A stretch of DNA of 43,417 nucleotides, taken from assembly GCA_020629965.1 (NCBI GenBank), contig JAHDCG010000022.1, positions 16,057 through 59,473 of the forward strand, written 5' to 3'. Made by a program: the position numbers and the translations under genes. The DNA is from Saprospiraceae bacterium (lineage in GTDB: Bacteria; Bacteroidota; Bacteroidia; Chitinophagales; Saprospiraceae). Position 1 is the stretch's first letter. Every line of letters begins with the position of its first letter. Below are positions 1 to 9,025 of the stretch, in pieces. Below the pieces are notes generated by a model. The model did not search any database. It was not told the DNA's origin and saw nothing but the letters and a program-made list of their open reading frames with translations.

Positions 1-3000
1 ACTCGGTCACGGTCACGGACGGTACGGATTGCTCGGTCATTGTCACCTTCGACATCAACGAACCTGCGGCACTCGAATTGACGTGTGCGCAAGACACGGG
101 AACGAGCACACAGGGCGAAGACGACGGCGTAGGCTCGGTCACGATTACGGGCGGCACCGCACCGTTTATGATTACTTACACGGGCGGTATGCAAGCGGGT
201 GTGACGGGCGAAAATCTCATCACGGGCTTGACGACGGGCAATTATGAAGTGACGGTCACGGATGCCGAAGGGTGTACGGAAATGTGCAGCTTCTTCATTC
301 AAGACGGCGGCTGTGATTTGAACGCGGAAATCAGCGTTACCGACGAAAACTGCGCAAGCGACTGCGACGGTACGGCAACGGTGACTGTCCTTTCGGGCAG
401 CGCCCCCTACTCTTTCGCTTGGTCGAACGGCGCACCCGATGCGGACACGGCGACCGACCTCTGCGTGGGCAACATCAGCGTGACGGTAACGGCGGACGAC
501 GGTTGTACTTTCATTTTGACGGCAACTATCGACACCGAATTTGCGACCCCGGCCGCAGCGGCGGGCGCGGACGATGAGATTTGCGGCGACACTTATACCT
601 TGAACGCAATGCCTTCCGTCGGCACGGGTACGTGGACTTTCACGACGGCAACGGGCGGCACGGCAATTTTCGACAATGCAAACGCGGCAAACAGCGACGT
701 CAGCATCGACGCAGCAGGTGATTACACATTCACTTGGACGGAAAATAACGGCGGCTGTACCGATGCGGACGAGGTGACGATTACCTTCCAAAGCCAACCG
801 ACGGCAACGGTGACACCCGACGCAACGGTCTGCAACACCACGGCAAACGGTTCGATTTTGGACTTGACAAGCCTCGTCACTGACGGCGACACGGGCGGCA
901 CTTGGGCGGATACCGACGGCACGGGCGTGGATTTAACGAATTTGATGAACGTTGATTTCGACGGCATTGCCCCCGGTACTTATACCTTTACTTACACTAC
1001 GGCGAGCGCGACGGCGGGCTGTACGGAGCAATCTTACACGATGATGATTTTGGTCGAAGATTGCGACTGTCCTTCGGTAGCAACTACGGGTGCGGATGAC
1101 TTGTGTAACGATGCGGCGACTTTGGATTTAAGCACTTTGCAGGTGACGACGGAAGCGGGAACGTGGACGATTGTCGGCGCACCGCTCGGCTCGAATGCGA
1201 TGATTACGGGTACTGTTTTCGATGCGACGAACGAAGCGGCGGGCAGTTACACGGTGCGTTTTACCTTGGATAATCCGCAAGCGGGTTGCCCGGAATTTTC
1301 GGAGCAAACCTTCAACGTACAACAAAGTACGAATGCGGGTACGGCAAATGCGGCGATGACATTATGCATGGATGCAACGGAAGTTATCGACCTTTTCGAC
1401 GAATTAACAAACGCGGACAACGGCGGGGTGTGGACGGAAATTTCCGCTAACCCGGCGACGGGCGGCGCATTTGACGCAAGCGCGGGCACATTCGACGTGA
1501 ACGGTCAAAACGCCGGCACTTACGAATTTTTGTACACCGTCACGGGCATTGCGCCCTGCGGTAATGACAGCGAAACGGTGACAATCATCGTCAACGAAAA
1601 CCCGGACGCGGAAGCGGGTACGGGCGGCGAATTGTCTTGCTCGGCAACCGAAATCACCTTGACGGGCAGCAGCACCACGGCGGGCGTTACTTATAATTGG
1701 ACGACCACGGGCGGCAGTTTTGTTGACCCGACGGCAACCGACAACGCCGCGGTACAAGTCAACGGCGCGGGTACTTTCACCCTCACCGTGACCGACACCA
1801 ACGGCTGTACGGCGACCGACCAAGTAATCGTCACGCAAAGCGCCGACGTACCGACTGCAGACGCAGGCGGCGACCAAAGCCTGACTTGTGACAACAACGG
1901 CACGGTAACGCTCGACGGCAGCAACAGCAGCAGCGGCGCGGATGTCAGCTTAGCATGGACGGATGAAAACGGCGCATTTATCGCCGACACGGAAACGATT
2001 ACCGTGACGACGGCGGGCGTGTACACCCTGACCGTGACGATTACGACTATGACCGGAACTTGCGACGCAGTCAGCAGCGCAACGGTTACGGACGACACGG
2101 CACTGCCGACGGTAGTCATTGACAACGGCGGTTTGATTGACTGTGTGACGACTTCCTCGGTACTCGACGGCAGCGACTCGGACAGCGGTGCGAATTTTAC
2201 GACCGTATGGACGGACGACAGCGGCGCGACGGTCTCGACGGATTTGATTTATACGGCGACGGCACAAGGATTTTACACCTTGACGATTACCAATACCGCG
2301 ACGGGTTGTGTAAACAGCATGACGACGGAGGTATTGGACGCTTCGGCTTTCCCCGTAGCGGATGCGGGTCCGGATATGACGCTGAATTGTGTGATTGAAG
2401 AAGTGACTTTGGACGGAACAAATTCGCAGCAAGGAAACTTCATTTACACTTGGGAAGACAACCTCGGCAACGAAATCGGTAACGAAATGACACTCGACGT
2501 TGAAGAACCCGGCGCATACACACTCAGTGTGACCGACCCGACTAATAACTGTGAAAACAGCGATGTGGTCTTGGTTATCGGTGACTTCGAGCCGGCGGAT
2601 GTGACTAGTAACGGCGACGCGGAAATCAGTTGCGATGAAAATACCGGCGTTATTTCCGTGACGGCGGAACCGGGTAATTACCAATGGTTTGACGACATGA
2701 GCAATGAACTGCCGAACGCACAGGGCTTGACTTTAGAGACGAATACGGCGGGCACTTACACCTTCGTAGTGATGGCAGACGACAACGGCTGCCTCGGCTC
2801 GGCGACGACGACGATTTTTAACAATACGGAAGCACCGACGGGCGTGGTAATGGACTTGAACGGCACGACTTGCTTCGGCGATACGGACGGTTCGGCGTTG
2901 ATTACGGAAGTTCTCGGCGGTGGTGAAAACTACCTGTACGCGCTCGACGGCGGGCCGTTTACCTCACTTCCGGTTTACGACAATCTGGAGCCGGGTGACT

Positions 3001-3608
3001 ACAACCTGGTCATTCAGGCGGACAACGGCTGTGAGACGGATACGACTTTTACCATTGACGAAGGCAATTTTATCCTCTTGGATTTGGGTGAAGAATTGGC
3101 GGGCAGCCTCGGCGACGAGTTTGTTTTGGAAGCCACGGTAGAACCCGAATCCGTTGTCCTCGACACGATGTTTTGGGCAGGTGACAGCTTGTCCTGCATT
3201 AACTGCATGACCGCGACGGCGATGCCGATGGAGACGAATACTTACACCTTCACGGTGATTGACGAAAACGGTTGTGAGGCGAGCGAAACGCTGACGGTCT
3301 TCGTCGGTCTCGGTGACGGGGTGTACATTCCGAATGCCTTTTCTCCGCTGAATGCGGACGGCGTGAACGACGTTTTCGAGGTGTACACCGACGAAAGCAT
3401 TGCCGAGGTCAACATCTTCCGCGTCTATGACCGCTGGGGCGAGTTGATGCACGAGGCTACCGACTTCACGCCAAATGACCCGACGGCGGGCTGGGACGGT
3501 AACTACAACGGCGAAACAATGAACACGGCGGTGTTTACTTACTACGTCGAAGTGACTTACGTGAACGGCGAGACGCGGGTGATTACGGGGGATGTGACGA
3601 GATTTTGA
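1..3608 (+). CDS. T9SS type B-sorted SprB-repeat adhesin, 3' part (5' end outside window)
   Basis: The reading frame is open from the first complete codon at position 3 and continues SprB-like sequence (SVTVTDG), so the gene starts upstream; about 1201 residues lie in the window. Visible modules are SprB-type repeats with GxAPYSFAWSNG-like cores near residues 25-180, several Ig/PKD-like repeats with DAGGDQSLTC and VTLDGSNS motifs, and another SprB-like unit close to the end (TTCFGDTDGSA). The last 95 residues, from VYIPNAFSPLNADGVND, are the gliding-motility-associated C-terminal domain, a type B T9SS sorting signal. The family role is secretion through the outer membrane and display at the cell surface, as for gliding adhesin SprB. 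The protein is rich in Thr, Asp and Gly with spaced Cys pairs. A partner PorP/SprF-type protein, often encoded beside type B substrates, is not visible downstream. Confidence 0.9.
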   Translation, partial: SVTVTDGTDCSVIVTFDINEPAALELTCAQDTGTSTQGEDDGVGSVTITGGTAPFMITYTGGMQAGVTGENLITGLTTGNYEVTVTDAEGCTEMCSFFIQDGGCDLNAEISVTDENCASDCDGTATVTVLSGSAPYSFAWSNGAPDADTATDLCVGNISVTVTADDGCTFILTATIDTEFATPAAAAGADDEICGDTYTLNAMPSVGTGTWTFTTATGGTAIFDNANAANSDVSIDAAGDYTFTWTENNGGCTDADEVTITFQSQPTATVTPDATVCNTTANGSILDLTSLVTDGDTGGTWADTDGTGVDLTNLMNVDFDGIAPGTYTFTYTTASATAGCTEQSYTMMILVEDCDCPSVATTGADDLCNDAATLDLSTLQVTTEAGTWTIVGAPLGSNAMITGTVFDATNEAAGSYTVRFTLDNPQAGCPEFSEQTFNVQQSTNAGTANAAMTLCMDATEVIDLFDELTNADNGGVWTEISANPATGGAFDASAGTFDVNGQNAGTYEFLYTVTGIAPCGNDSETVTIIVNENPDAEAGTGGELSCSATEITLTGSSTTAGVTYNWTTTGGSFVDPTATDNAAVQVNGAGTFTLTVTDTNGCTATDQVIVTQSADVPTADAGGDQSLTCDNNGTVTLDGSNSSSGADVSLAWTDENGAFIADTETITVTTAGVYTLTVTITTMTGTCDAVSSATVTDDTALPTVVIDNGGLIDCVTTSSVLDGSDSDSGANFTTVWTDDSGATVSTDLIYTATAQGFYTLTITNTATGCVNSMTTEVLDASAFPVADAGPDMTLNCVIEEVTLDGTNSQQGNFIYTWEDNLGNEIGNEMTLDVEEPGAYTLSVTDPTNNCENSDVVLVIGDFEPADVTSNGDAEISCDENTGVISVTAEPGNYQWFDDMSNELPNAQGLTLETNTAGTYTFVVMADDNGCLGSATTTIFNNTEAPTGVVMDLNGTTCFGDTDGSALITEVLGGGENYLYALDGGPFTSLPVYDNLEPGDYNLVIQADNGCETDTTFTIDEGNFILLDLGEELAGSLGDEFVLEATVEPESVVLDTMFWAGDSLSCINCMTATAMPMETNTYTFTVIDENGCEASETLTVFVGLGDGVYIPNAFSPLNADGVNDVFEVYTDESIAEVNIFRVYDRWGELMHEATDFTPNDPTAGWDGNYNGETMNTAVFTYYVEVTYVNGETRVITGDVTRF

Positions 3609-3610
3609 TG

Positions 3611-3687
3611 TACGAATTACGAATTACGATGTACGAGGCGGCTCTGCTTGTACGGTGGACGGTTTTACGGTGGACGGTGGACGGGCG
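3611..3687. repeat. heptad array (TACGAAT-type, then ACGGTGG-type)
   Basis: Two nucleotides after the adhesin stop codon lie four 7-bp units starting TACGA (3611-3638). After a short gap come ACGGTGG-type units at 3652-3658, 3659-3665, 3667-3673, 3674-3680 and 3681-3687, with a single one-base slip. The period is seen directly; function is unknown. Similar phased arrays built on other words occur in most gaps of this window. Confidence 0.8.
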
Positions 3688-3736
3688 GCCCTGCTGCTTG
3701 CATTAAATGAAGAATGAATTAGTGAGTTTAGTAAAA

Positions 3737-3778
3737 AGACGTCTCCGGGTTGGTTTGCTCGGGGGCGTCTTCGTTTTT
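3737..3778 (+). terminator. intrinsic terminator after the SprB-repeat adhesin
   Basis: An imperfect stem pairs AGACGTCTCCGGG (3737-3749) with CTCGGGGGCGTCT (3758-3770). There are two G-U pairs and one mismatch, an 8-nt loop, and a TCGTTTTTG tract follows. It lies 130 bp past the adhesin stop codon. Confidence 0.6.
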
Positions 3779-3838
3779 GTTGACGGCGGACGTTTTCTAT
3801 AGATTACTTTTGTTTTGTTTAAGTCACTCCCGGTAGGG

Positions 3839-3919
3839 TTCCCCCGATTCGGGGGCGGAGGGGGCTGAAGACGTATGGCACTATTCGTCTTCAGCCCCCT
3901 AACCCCCGATTCGGGGGAA
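3839..3919. repeat. double-hairpin palindromic element (CCCCCGATTCGGGGG)
   Basis: The left arm 3839-3873 is the near reverse complement of the right arm 3886-3919, around a 12-nt loop. The inner 14 bp (GGGGGCTGAAGACG/CGTCTTCAGCCCCC) pair perfectly. Each arm also contains its own CCCCCGATTCGGGGG palindrome, so the element can fold as a cruciform with side hairpins. It resembles REP/MITE-type intergenic elements; that assignment is inference. Confidence 0.75.
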
Positions 3920-4124
3920 CTTTCTCCGCGCTTGATTTTTCGGTTATCCGAAACTGTTTTACTTTCGATAAAAAGTATGCCCGACGATGGGTTGAAATCA
4001 GCAACACCGACTTTCAAATCACCCCGAATTAACATTAAAAACCTTTCTTTGCGCAGCGGATTTCTACAAACATCTAAACATTTTGCCGAGCTTTTCCTTT
4101 AAAACCATGTTTTCGAGTCGGAAA

Positions 4125-4159
4125 ATCTAACGTCTAAAATCTAATATCTAAAATCTTTG
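4125..4159. repeat. heptad array (ATCTAAA-type) before the photolyase start
   Basis: Five exactly phased 7-bp units, ATCTAAC, GTCTAAA, ATCTAAT, ATCTAAA and ATCTTTG, end six bases before the photolyase ATG. The last unit and its flank read AATCTTTG, one base from the Bacteroidota -7 consensus TAnnTTTG, so the array could double as a promoter for a nearly leaderless message (inference). Confidence 0.85.
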
Positions 4160-4165
4160 GGAAAC

Positions 4166-5521
4166 ATGTCCAAAATCAACATCTTCTGGTTTCGTCGCGA
4201 TTTGCGTTTGCAAGATAACGCGGGTTTTTACCGGGCGCTGAAAAGCGAAAATCCCGTGCTGCCGATTTTTATTTTTGATAAGAATATTTTGGATAAACTG
4301 CCGAAGAAGGATGCGCGGGTGGAGTTTTTGTACGATACTTTGACGGATTTGAAAAAGGAATTGGAGGATTTGGGTTCGACGCTGCACGTTGCTTACGGAA
4401 AGCCGCAGGAGATTTGGCAAGAGCTTTTGGAAAAAGAAAATATCGGGGCGATTTATACGAATCGGGATTATGAAACCTACGCGAAAGAGCGCGATGCGGC
4501 GGTGAAAGAGATGGCAGCGAAGAAAGATATTGAGTTTTTTGATTTTAAAGACCATGTGATTTTTGACCGCGACGAAGTAGTGAAAAGCGACGGTGACCCT
4601 TACGTGGTTTTTACGCCGTACAGCAAGGTGTGGAAAAAGAAATTGGACGAGAAAATGAGCACGATGCCGGACGAAGCAAACGGTGCGGAAGTCGAGGTTT
4701 CTTACTACCTGAAAAGTTATCCGAACGAAAAATATTTCGGCAATTTGTACCAAACAGAGGCACGGCAAATGCCCTCTTTAGACGACATGGGTTTTGAGCG
4801 CACGGACACGGAAATACCGAACGCGGAGGTGAGCCGGAAGTTGATTAAGTCTTACGATAAAACGCGTAATTTTCCCGCCGACGAAGAAGGCACGAGCCGC
4901 TTGGGTATTCACTTTCGGCACGGCACTATCAGCATTCGGGAGAAGGCGAGACGGGCGCGCGACTTGAACGAAACGTTCCTGAATGAGTTGATTTGGCGGG
5001 ACTTTTATTCGCAGATTTTACAGCATTTTCCGAAGGTGGAAACGGAGCCTTTCCGCGAAAAATACGACTACGTGGAGTGGCGTGACGATGAGGAGGATTT
5101 TAAGAAATGGTGCGACGGAAAAACGGGTTATCCGATTGTGGATGCGGGGATGCGCGAGCTGAACGAAACGGGTTTTATGCACAATCGCGTGCGCATGATT
5201 ACGGCTTCGTTTTTGACGAAACACCTGCTGATTGACTGGCGTTGGGGTGAAGCGTATTTTGCGGAAAAATTGCTGGATTACGAGTTGGCAAGCAATAACG
5301 GCGGCTGGCAATGGGCGGCGGGCTGCGGCACGGATGCGGCGCCCTATTTTCGGATTTTTAATCCTTATACGCAGCGGGAAAAATTTGATAAAAATTGGAA
5401 ATACGTGAAAAAATGGGTACCGGAATACGGAACGGATAAGTACCCGAAGGAAATGATTGAGCATAAAGAAGGGCGGCAGCGGGCTTTGGATACTTATAAG
5501 GCGGGGCTGGACGGGCGGTAG
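4166..5521 (+). CDS. phrB: class I cyclobutane pyrimidine dimer photolyase
   Basis: Light-driven repair of UV-induced pyrimidine dimers using reduced FAD. The N-terminal alpha/beta antenna domain begins with INIFWFRRDLRLQDN, diagnostic of the photolyase/cryptochrome family. The C-terminal FAD-binding domain contains FLNELIWRDFY, GYPIVDAGMREL, HNRVRMITASF, LLDYELASNNGGWQW and the FRIFNPYTQ block typical of class I enzymes. The length of 451 aa matches the family. A TTG at 4157 would add three residues, but ATG 4166 gives the expected MSKINIFW start. A heptad array ends six bases upstream, and no Shine-Dalgarno is visible. The gene is monocistronic: another array follows the stop and pabB comes 200 bp later. 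A (6-4) photolyase or DASH cryptochrome is less likely, because the closing NNGGWQW and TDAAPYF motifs fit CPD enzymes. Confidence 0.93.
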   Translation: MSKINIFWFRRDLRLQDNAGFYRALKSENPVLPIFIFDKNILDKLPKKDARVEFLYDTLTDLKKELEDLGSTLHVAYGKPQEIWQELLEKENIGAIYTNRDYETYAKERDAAVKEMAAKKDIEFFDFKDHVIFDRDEVVKSDGDPYVVFTPYSKVWKKKLDEKMSTMPDEANGAEVEVSYYLKSYPNEKYFGNLYQTEARQMPSLDDMGFERTDTEIPNAEVSRKLIKSYDKTRNFPADEEGTSRLGIHFRHGTISIREKARRARDLNETFLNELIWRDFYSQILQHFPKVETEPFREKYDYVEWRDDEEDFKKWCDGKTGYPIVDAGMRELNETGFMHNRVRMITASFLTKHLLIDWRWGEAYFAEKLLDYELASNNGGWQWAAGCGTDAAPYFRIFNPYTQREKFDKNWKYVKKWVPEYGTDKYPKEMIEHKEGRQRALDTYKAGLDGR

Positions 5522-5525
5522 TTTT

Positions 5526-5560
5526 GAGGAGAGAGGGGTCAGGAGAGAGGTGAGAGGGGG
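5526..5560. repeat. heptad array (GAGAGGG-type)
   Basis: Five phased units, GAGGAGA, GAGGGGT, CAGGAGA, GAGGTGA and GAGGGGG, begin four bases after the photolyase stop. The strand is pure purine apart from one C and two T. The 7-bp phase is shared with the other arrays but the word is different. Confidence 0.8.
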
Positions 5561-5615
5561 TTCCTGTCATTTTTCACGGTTCTGTTTTATTCTTGGCATC
5601 ATGCTTTTTTCATGG

Positions 5616-5642
5616 CAAGACGTGGCAGTGCCACGTCTCTAC
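5616..5642. repeat. dispersed palindrome AAGACGT..ACGTCTCTAC, copy 1
   Basis: The core AGACGTGGCA-G-TGCCACGTCT (5618-5638) is a perfect 10-bp inverted repeat around one base, embedded in CAAGACGT-N11-ACGTCTCTAC. Two related copies occur at 35334-35359 (inverted) and 35444-35470. Confidence 0.8.
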
Positions 5643-5679
5643 AAACTTCAGTTTTTTGATTTTAAATACACGCTTTTCC

Positions 5680-5719
5680 TAACCGCTCAACCACACAACT
5701 CCCCAACCGCTCAACGTTT
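5680..5719. repeat. octad array (CAAC + 4) before pabB
   Basis: Five phased 8-bp units, TAACCGCT, CAACCACA, CAACTCCC, CAACCGCT and CAACGTTT, keep the YAAC core at exact 8-bp spacing (5680, 5688, 5696, 5704, 5712) while the other four bases vary. The array ends four bases before the pabB ATG. Confidence 0.8.
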
Positions 5720-5723
5720 TTCC

Positions 5724-7022
5724 ATGCAAAGAACTACACAAACCTTCCCTCTTTCTAATCTTAACTCCTTCAAAATCAAAGCCTTGCGGTGGGCCAATCA
5801 ATACACCGTCCTTTCCTTTTCAGACAGCAACGAACACACCGGCAATCCCTATCACCGCTACGAGGCTCTGCTTGCCTGCGGCACGGAAGACTATATTTTG
5901 CACACGCGACCGCGCGGGGCGTTTCGGGATTTAAAGACTTTTTTTGAGTTGAAAAAGGACTGGCTGTTTGGTTTTTTGAGTTATGATTTGAAAAACGATA
6001 CGGAGATTTTGCGCAGCGAAAATACGGACGCGGCGGAATTTCCGGATATGCACTTTTTTCAGCCGGAGGCGGTGTTGGAAATACAGAAAGGTAGTGCCTG
6101 TATTTCCTGTTTGCACCTCGACCCGGCGGCGGTTTTTGCGGAGATAGAAGCGACTTCGGATGTACCCGATTTTACGGCACGGCAACCGATTACGATGCAG
6201 CCGCGCATTACGAAGGCGGAGTATTTGAAGAAAATTGCGGCGGTAAAAAAGCACATTCAACTCGGCGATATTTACGAGATGAATTTTTGTCAGGAATTTT
6301 ATGCGGAAGAACAAGACATCGACCCGCTGCACCTTTTTGAAGATTTGAACAAGCAGGCAAACGCGCCTTTTGCGGCATTTTATAAGTTGAAAAATCGGTA
6401 TTTGCTGTGCGCCTCGCCCGAGCGTTTTTTGCAGAAAAGCGGGCGCAAACTCATCACGCAGCCCATTAAGGGCACCGCGCCGCGTGACGCCGACCCGCAG
6501 CGCGATGCGGAAATTAAAAACGAGCTTTTGCGCAGTCAAAAAAATCGCTCGGAAAATGTAATGATTGTGGACTTGGTGCGCAATGATTTGGCGCGAAGTT
6601 GCAAAGCGGGGACGGTGAAAACGGAGGAATTGTACGGTATTTACGGCTTCAAAAAAGTGTGGCAAATGATTAGCACGGTGGTCGGCGAACTGCGGGAAGA
6701 CACGCATTTTATCGACGCATTAAAAGCCGCCTACGCGATGGGCAGCATGACCGGTGCACCCAAAATACGCGCGATGGAATTGATTGAAAAATACGAAAAA
6801 TCTAAGCGGGGTTTGTACTCCGGGGCGGTCGGTTACTTTACGCCGAACGGTGATTTTGACTTTAACGTGGTCATCCGCTCGCTGATTTATAATGAGCTGA
6901 CGGGCTATCTTTCCTTTCAGGTCGGCGGGGCGATTACGGCGGCGAGTGACGCGGAAGAAGAGTACGCAGAATGTCTTTTGAAGGGGCAAAATATCAGTCA
7001 GGTTGTCGGGAGTAAGTTATGA
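5724..7022 (+). CDS. pabB: aminodeoxychorismate synthase component I (chorismate-binding)
   Basis: Converts chorismate and ammonia to 4-amino-4-deoxychorismate for p-aminobenzoate and folate synthesis. The chorismate-binding domain is clear: EMNFCQEFYA, the IKGTAPRD block near residue 250, NRSENVMIVDLVRND, MGSMTGAPKIRAMELIEKYE near residue 340, and the end block YSGAVGYF with FNVVIRSL and VGGAITAASDAEEE. I chose ATG 5724 (432 aa) because the frame upstream, open from 5457, overlaps the photolyase end and lacks family-like sequence. Anthranilate synthase TrpE is less likely: no trp genes are near, and the length and the IKGTAPR motif fit PabB-type enzymes. The glutamine amidotransferase PabA is not in the window. 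A convergent hairpin of octad repeats separates it from the desaturase. Confidence 0.88.
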   Translation: MQRTTQTFPLSNLNSFKIKALRWANQYTVLSFSDSNEHTGNPYHRYEALLACGTEDYILHTRPRGAFRDLKTFFELKKDWLFGFLSYDLKNDTEILRSENTDAAEFPDMHFFQPEAVLEIQKGSACISCLHLDPAAVFAEIEATSDVPDFTARQPITMQPRITKAEYLKKIAAVKKHIQLGDIYEMNFCQEFYAEEQDIDPLHLFEDLNKQANAPFAAFYKLKNRYLLCASPERFLQKSGRKLITQPIKGTAPRDADPQRDAEIKNELLRSQKNRSENVMIVDLVRNDLARSCKAGTVKTEELYGIYGFKKVWQMISTVVGELREDTHFIDALKAAYAMGSMTGAPKIRAMELIEKYEKSKRGLYSGAVGYFTPNGDFDFNVVIRSLIYNELTGYLSFQVGGAITAASDAEEEYAECLLKGQNISQVVGSKL

Positions 7023-7108
7023 GTTGTTGAATCGTTGAACAAACGCTTTTACTCCGGCTTCCCGGTCGGATAGTTCTCAACGATTCAACGACTCAACATT
7101 TCAACATT
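7021..7108. repeat. octad arrays forming an inverted repeat between convergent genes
   Basis: Left arm 7021-7038 pairs with 7077-7094 (17 of 18 bp) across a 38-nt loop. The right side is four 8-bp units, TCAACGAT, TCAACGAC, TCAACATT and TCAACATT (7077-7108); the left side carries GTTGA at 8-bp spacing. The position between convergent pabB and the desaturase fits a bidirectional terminator, although no long T-run follows. The first base of the left arm lies inside the pabB stop codon. Confidence 0.75.
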
Positions 7109-7111
7109 AAT

Positions 7112-8239
7112 TTACCCAAACCGCATTTTCTCCAGCTCATAATACTCCTTAAAGCTAATCATACGCTGCTGTTCTTCATCCCACAGTTTATTAAACATGG
7201 TTTTCAGACTCTCCGTAAAGGTCAATTTTTGCACGTATTTCTGCAAAATCGGATTTTCCTTCGCACATTTGGCTAAGTTATAATTCGGAATGCGGCTCGA
7301 CAGGTGGTGAATGTGGTGATAACCGATATTGCCGGTCAGCCAGTGCCACAGTTTTGGGAGGTTATAAAAGGTTGCGCCTTTGATGGCGGCGAGGACAAAA
7401 TCCCATTTTTCCGTCCACTGCATATAGGTCGTTTCGTGTTGGTGTTGAATGTAAAAAAACCAAAAACTGATGACGCCGAAGCAGAAAACAATCGGCAGGT
7501 GAACCATCAGAAAATTTGCCCAACCGAGTCCGAAACCAAGTGCCAAAAAGACCACCAGCAGCAGCGCGTTGTTGATGTACTGACGAATGTGCGTCGGTTT
7601 CCAGCCTTTAAAACCGATGGTCGGCAGCCGGTTGGAAATGCCCAAATAAATGACCGGCACCACAAAAAATAAGACTATCGGATGGCGAAATGCGCGGTAC
7701 GCCGCCTGTCGATACCACGGCAATTCACGGTATTCGTTGACCGTCAAAAAGTTAATATCCCCGATGTCGCGGTGTTCCAGTTTACCCGTGTGACCGTGGT
7801 GATAATTGTGCACTTTCGCCCAATAATCGTAAGGAATCGTGCTGAAAAAGCTGCTGACCCAACCCGTGATGTTGTTCAATTTTCTATTACCGAAAAAAGA
7901 CTGGTGACCGCAATCGTGCTGAATGATAAAGATGCGCACGAGAAAAAAAGCATTGATAACCGCCAGCCCGAGCGTGATAAAATACGACCACGACAGCGAA
8001 AAATACATCAGCACCCACAGTGCCAAAAACGGCCCGTAAGAGTTCAAAATCTGAATGACGGCTTTTTTATTACTCGCCTGTTTGTACGGGCGAATCATCT
8101 TCCCCCAATCCTGCAAAGCATCCTTTATTTCCTGCTCTTTGTGGCGATATTGCGCCATTGCTTTTTGCTTACTTGCTTCAAACTGCCGGCGCGCCGGATC
8201 GACTTTACTTTTGAGTGTTTCCTGAAAAATTTGCTTCAT
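7112..8239 (-). CDS. membrane fatty acid desaturase (omega-6/delta-12 type)
   Basis: A di-iron membrane enzyme that inserts double bonds in acyl chains. Three histidine boxes are visible: HDCGH at residues 108-112, HNYHHGH at 144-150 and HHIHH at 308-312, with SSRIPNYNL after the last as in the plant-like delta-12/omega-3 group. Hydrophobic segments near residues 66-105, 185-205, 225-265 make up the membrane part. The length of 375 aa is normal, with an N-terminal charged helix of about 50 residues. A candidate -7 element (TACATTTG on the minus strand, 8395-8402) lies 156 bp upstream. Substrate position cannot be fixed from sequence; a beta-carotene ketolase/hydroxylase is unlikely given the box spacing. 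Confidence 0.85.
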   Translation of the reverse strand: MKQIFQETLKSKVDPARRQFEASKQKAMAQYRHKEQEIKDALQDWGKMIRPYKQASNKKAVIQILNSYGPFLALWVLMYFSLSWSYFITLGLAVINAFFLVRIFIIQHDCGHQSFFGNRKLNNITGWVSSFFSTIPYDYWAKVHNYHHGHTGKLEHRDIGDINFLTVNEYRELPWYRQAAYRAFRHPIVLFFVVPVIYLGISNRLPTIGFKGWKPTHIRQYINNALLLVVFLALGFGLGWANFLMVHLPIVFCFGVISFWFFYIQHQHETTYMQWTEKWDFVLAAIKGATFYNLPKLWHWLTGNIGYHHIHHLSSRIPNYNLAKCAKENPILQKYVQKLTFTESLKTMFNKLWDEEQQRMISFKEYYELEKMRFG

Positions 8240-8394
8240 TATTTATAAAAAATTGACGGATTTCCGGCTTCTCCTGTGCCCTGATATCCTGTTCATCTTG
8301 ACTTGTAAAAAGGTATAACCCGTTAAGGGCGACAATGTTATCAAAAAGGAAAGTTAAGAAGGTGAGGTCTCGGGATTTGTCTGAAATCGTGCCG

Positions 8395-8402
8395 CAAATG
8401 TA
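8395..8402 (-). promoter_or_regulatory. candidate -7 promoter element for the desaturase
   Basis: The minus strand reads TACATTTG, an exact match to the Bacteroidota TAnnTTTG element, 156 bp before the desaturase ATG. No convincing -33 TTTG is present at the usual spacing. The rest of the gap 8240-8455 holds no gene or repeat that I can see. Confidence 0.35.
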
Positions 8403-8455
8403 GCCGTCTAAACCCGAAATCGACCGGCTTTATTGTCAAAATCCGGTACAATTTT

Positions 8456-9025
8456 TTAATCTAACAAATACAAATCCGCCGGCCTGTCGATGTCCGTATC
8501 GCCCTGCGGAAACGGTATTTCAAGCACGGAATCTCGGTGCTTTTTCACAACCGGCGCAGCCCCCGTGTCACCCTCCAAAAGCAACAATTCGGAAAAGTAA
8601 ACAGCAGGAAAATAAACCGGCGGTCCGGCTCCCGCCCGGTATCGACAACGCACGATTTTACCCGTTTTTTCGCCGAGCAAAACCACAGTTTTTACCACCT
8701 CGTCGGTCAGATAAATTTGGTCGCACAAACAGATTAAAACGCCCGTATAATCTCGCGCCGCCCTTGCTCCCGCGACTATCGAACTGCTCATACCTTCGGC
8801 AAAGGTACCGTTTACAACTTCCTGATAATCAACGCCTTTTAACTCTCTGCGCATATCATCCGGCTGCGCGCCGATGACGATAAAAAGGTCGCCGACCTGC
8901 GCCCGCAAAATAATTTCCGCCGTGCGGCGCAGCAGCGATTTGCCGTCTTTTTGCAGCAGTTGTTTCGGCTGTCCGAGTCGCCGCGACAGCCCCGCCGCCA
9001 AGAGAATAATCGCCGTTTTTTTCAT
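8456..9025 (-). CDS. MobA/MocA-like nucleotidyltransferase
   Basis: Member of the NTP-transferase family that includes molybdenum cofactor cytidylyl- and guanylyltransferases. The N-terminal nucleotide-binding loop is LLAAGLSRRLGQPKQLL, followed by VIGAQPDD, the metal-site region LICLCDQIYLT, and GAGPPVYFPAVYFSELLLLEGDTGA, close to the MocA pattern (Gx.P..F...F.eL..L.GD.GA). The length of 189 aa fits. Its ATG overlaps the xseB stop codon (ATGA, 9022-9025), so the two are translationally coupled. No molybdoenzyme or Moco gene is in view, so the CTP or GTP preference and the true substrate are open. Confidence 0.8.
   Translation of the reverse strand: MKKTAIILLAAGLSRRLGQPKQLLQKDGKSLLRRTAEIILRAQVGDLFIVIGAQPDDMRRELKGVDYQEVVNGTFAEGMSSSIVAGARAARDYTGVLICLCDQIYLTDEVVKTVVLLGEKTGKIVRCRYRAGAGPPVYFPAVYFSELLLLEGDTGAAPVVKKHRDSVLEIPFPQGDTDIDRPADLYLLD

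Noticed and set aside
1404-1877. Long minus-strand open frames inside the adhesin and the giant repeat protein
   Set aside because: They are shadows of repetitive GC-rich codons (ACG, GGC, GAC) on the plus strand, recur with the repeat period, and show no domain or start context.
3703-4035. 110-aa minus-strand open frame after the adhesin
   Set aside because: It runs through the double-hairpin element and the adhesin terminator; the proline run comes from the CCCCC palindromes.
5457-5723. N-terminal extension of pabB from a start at 5457
   Set aside because: It overlaps the photolyase end and would translate the heptad array, palindrome and octad array; family similarity begins only after ATG 5724.
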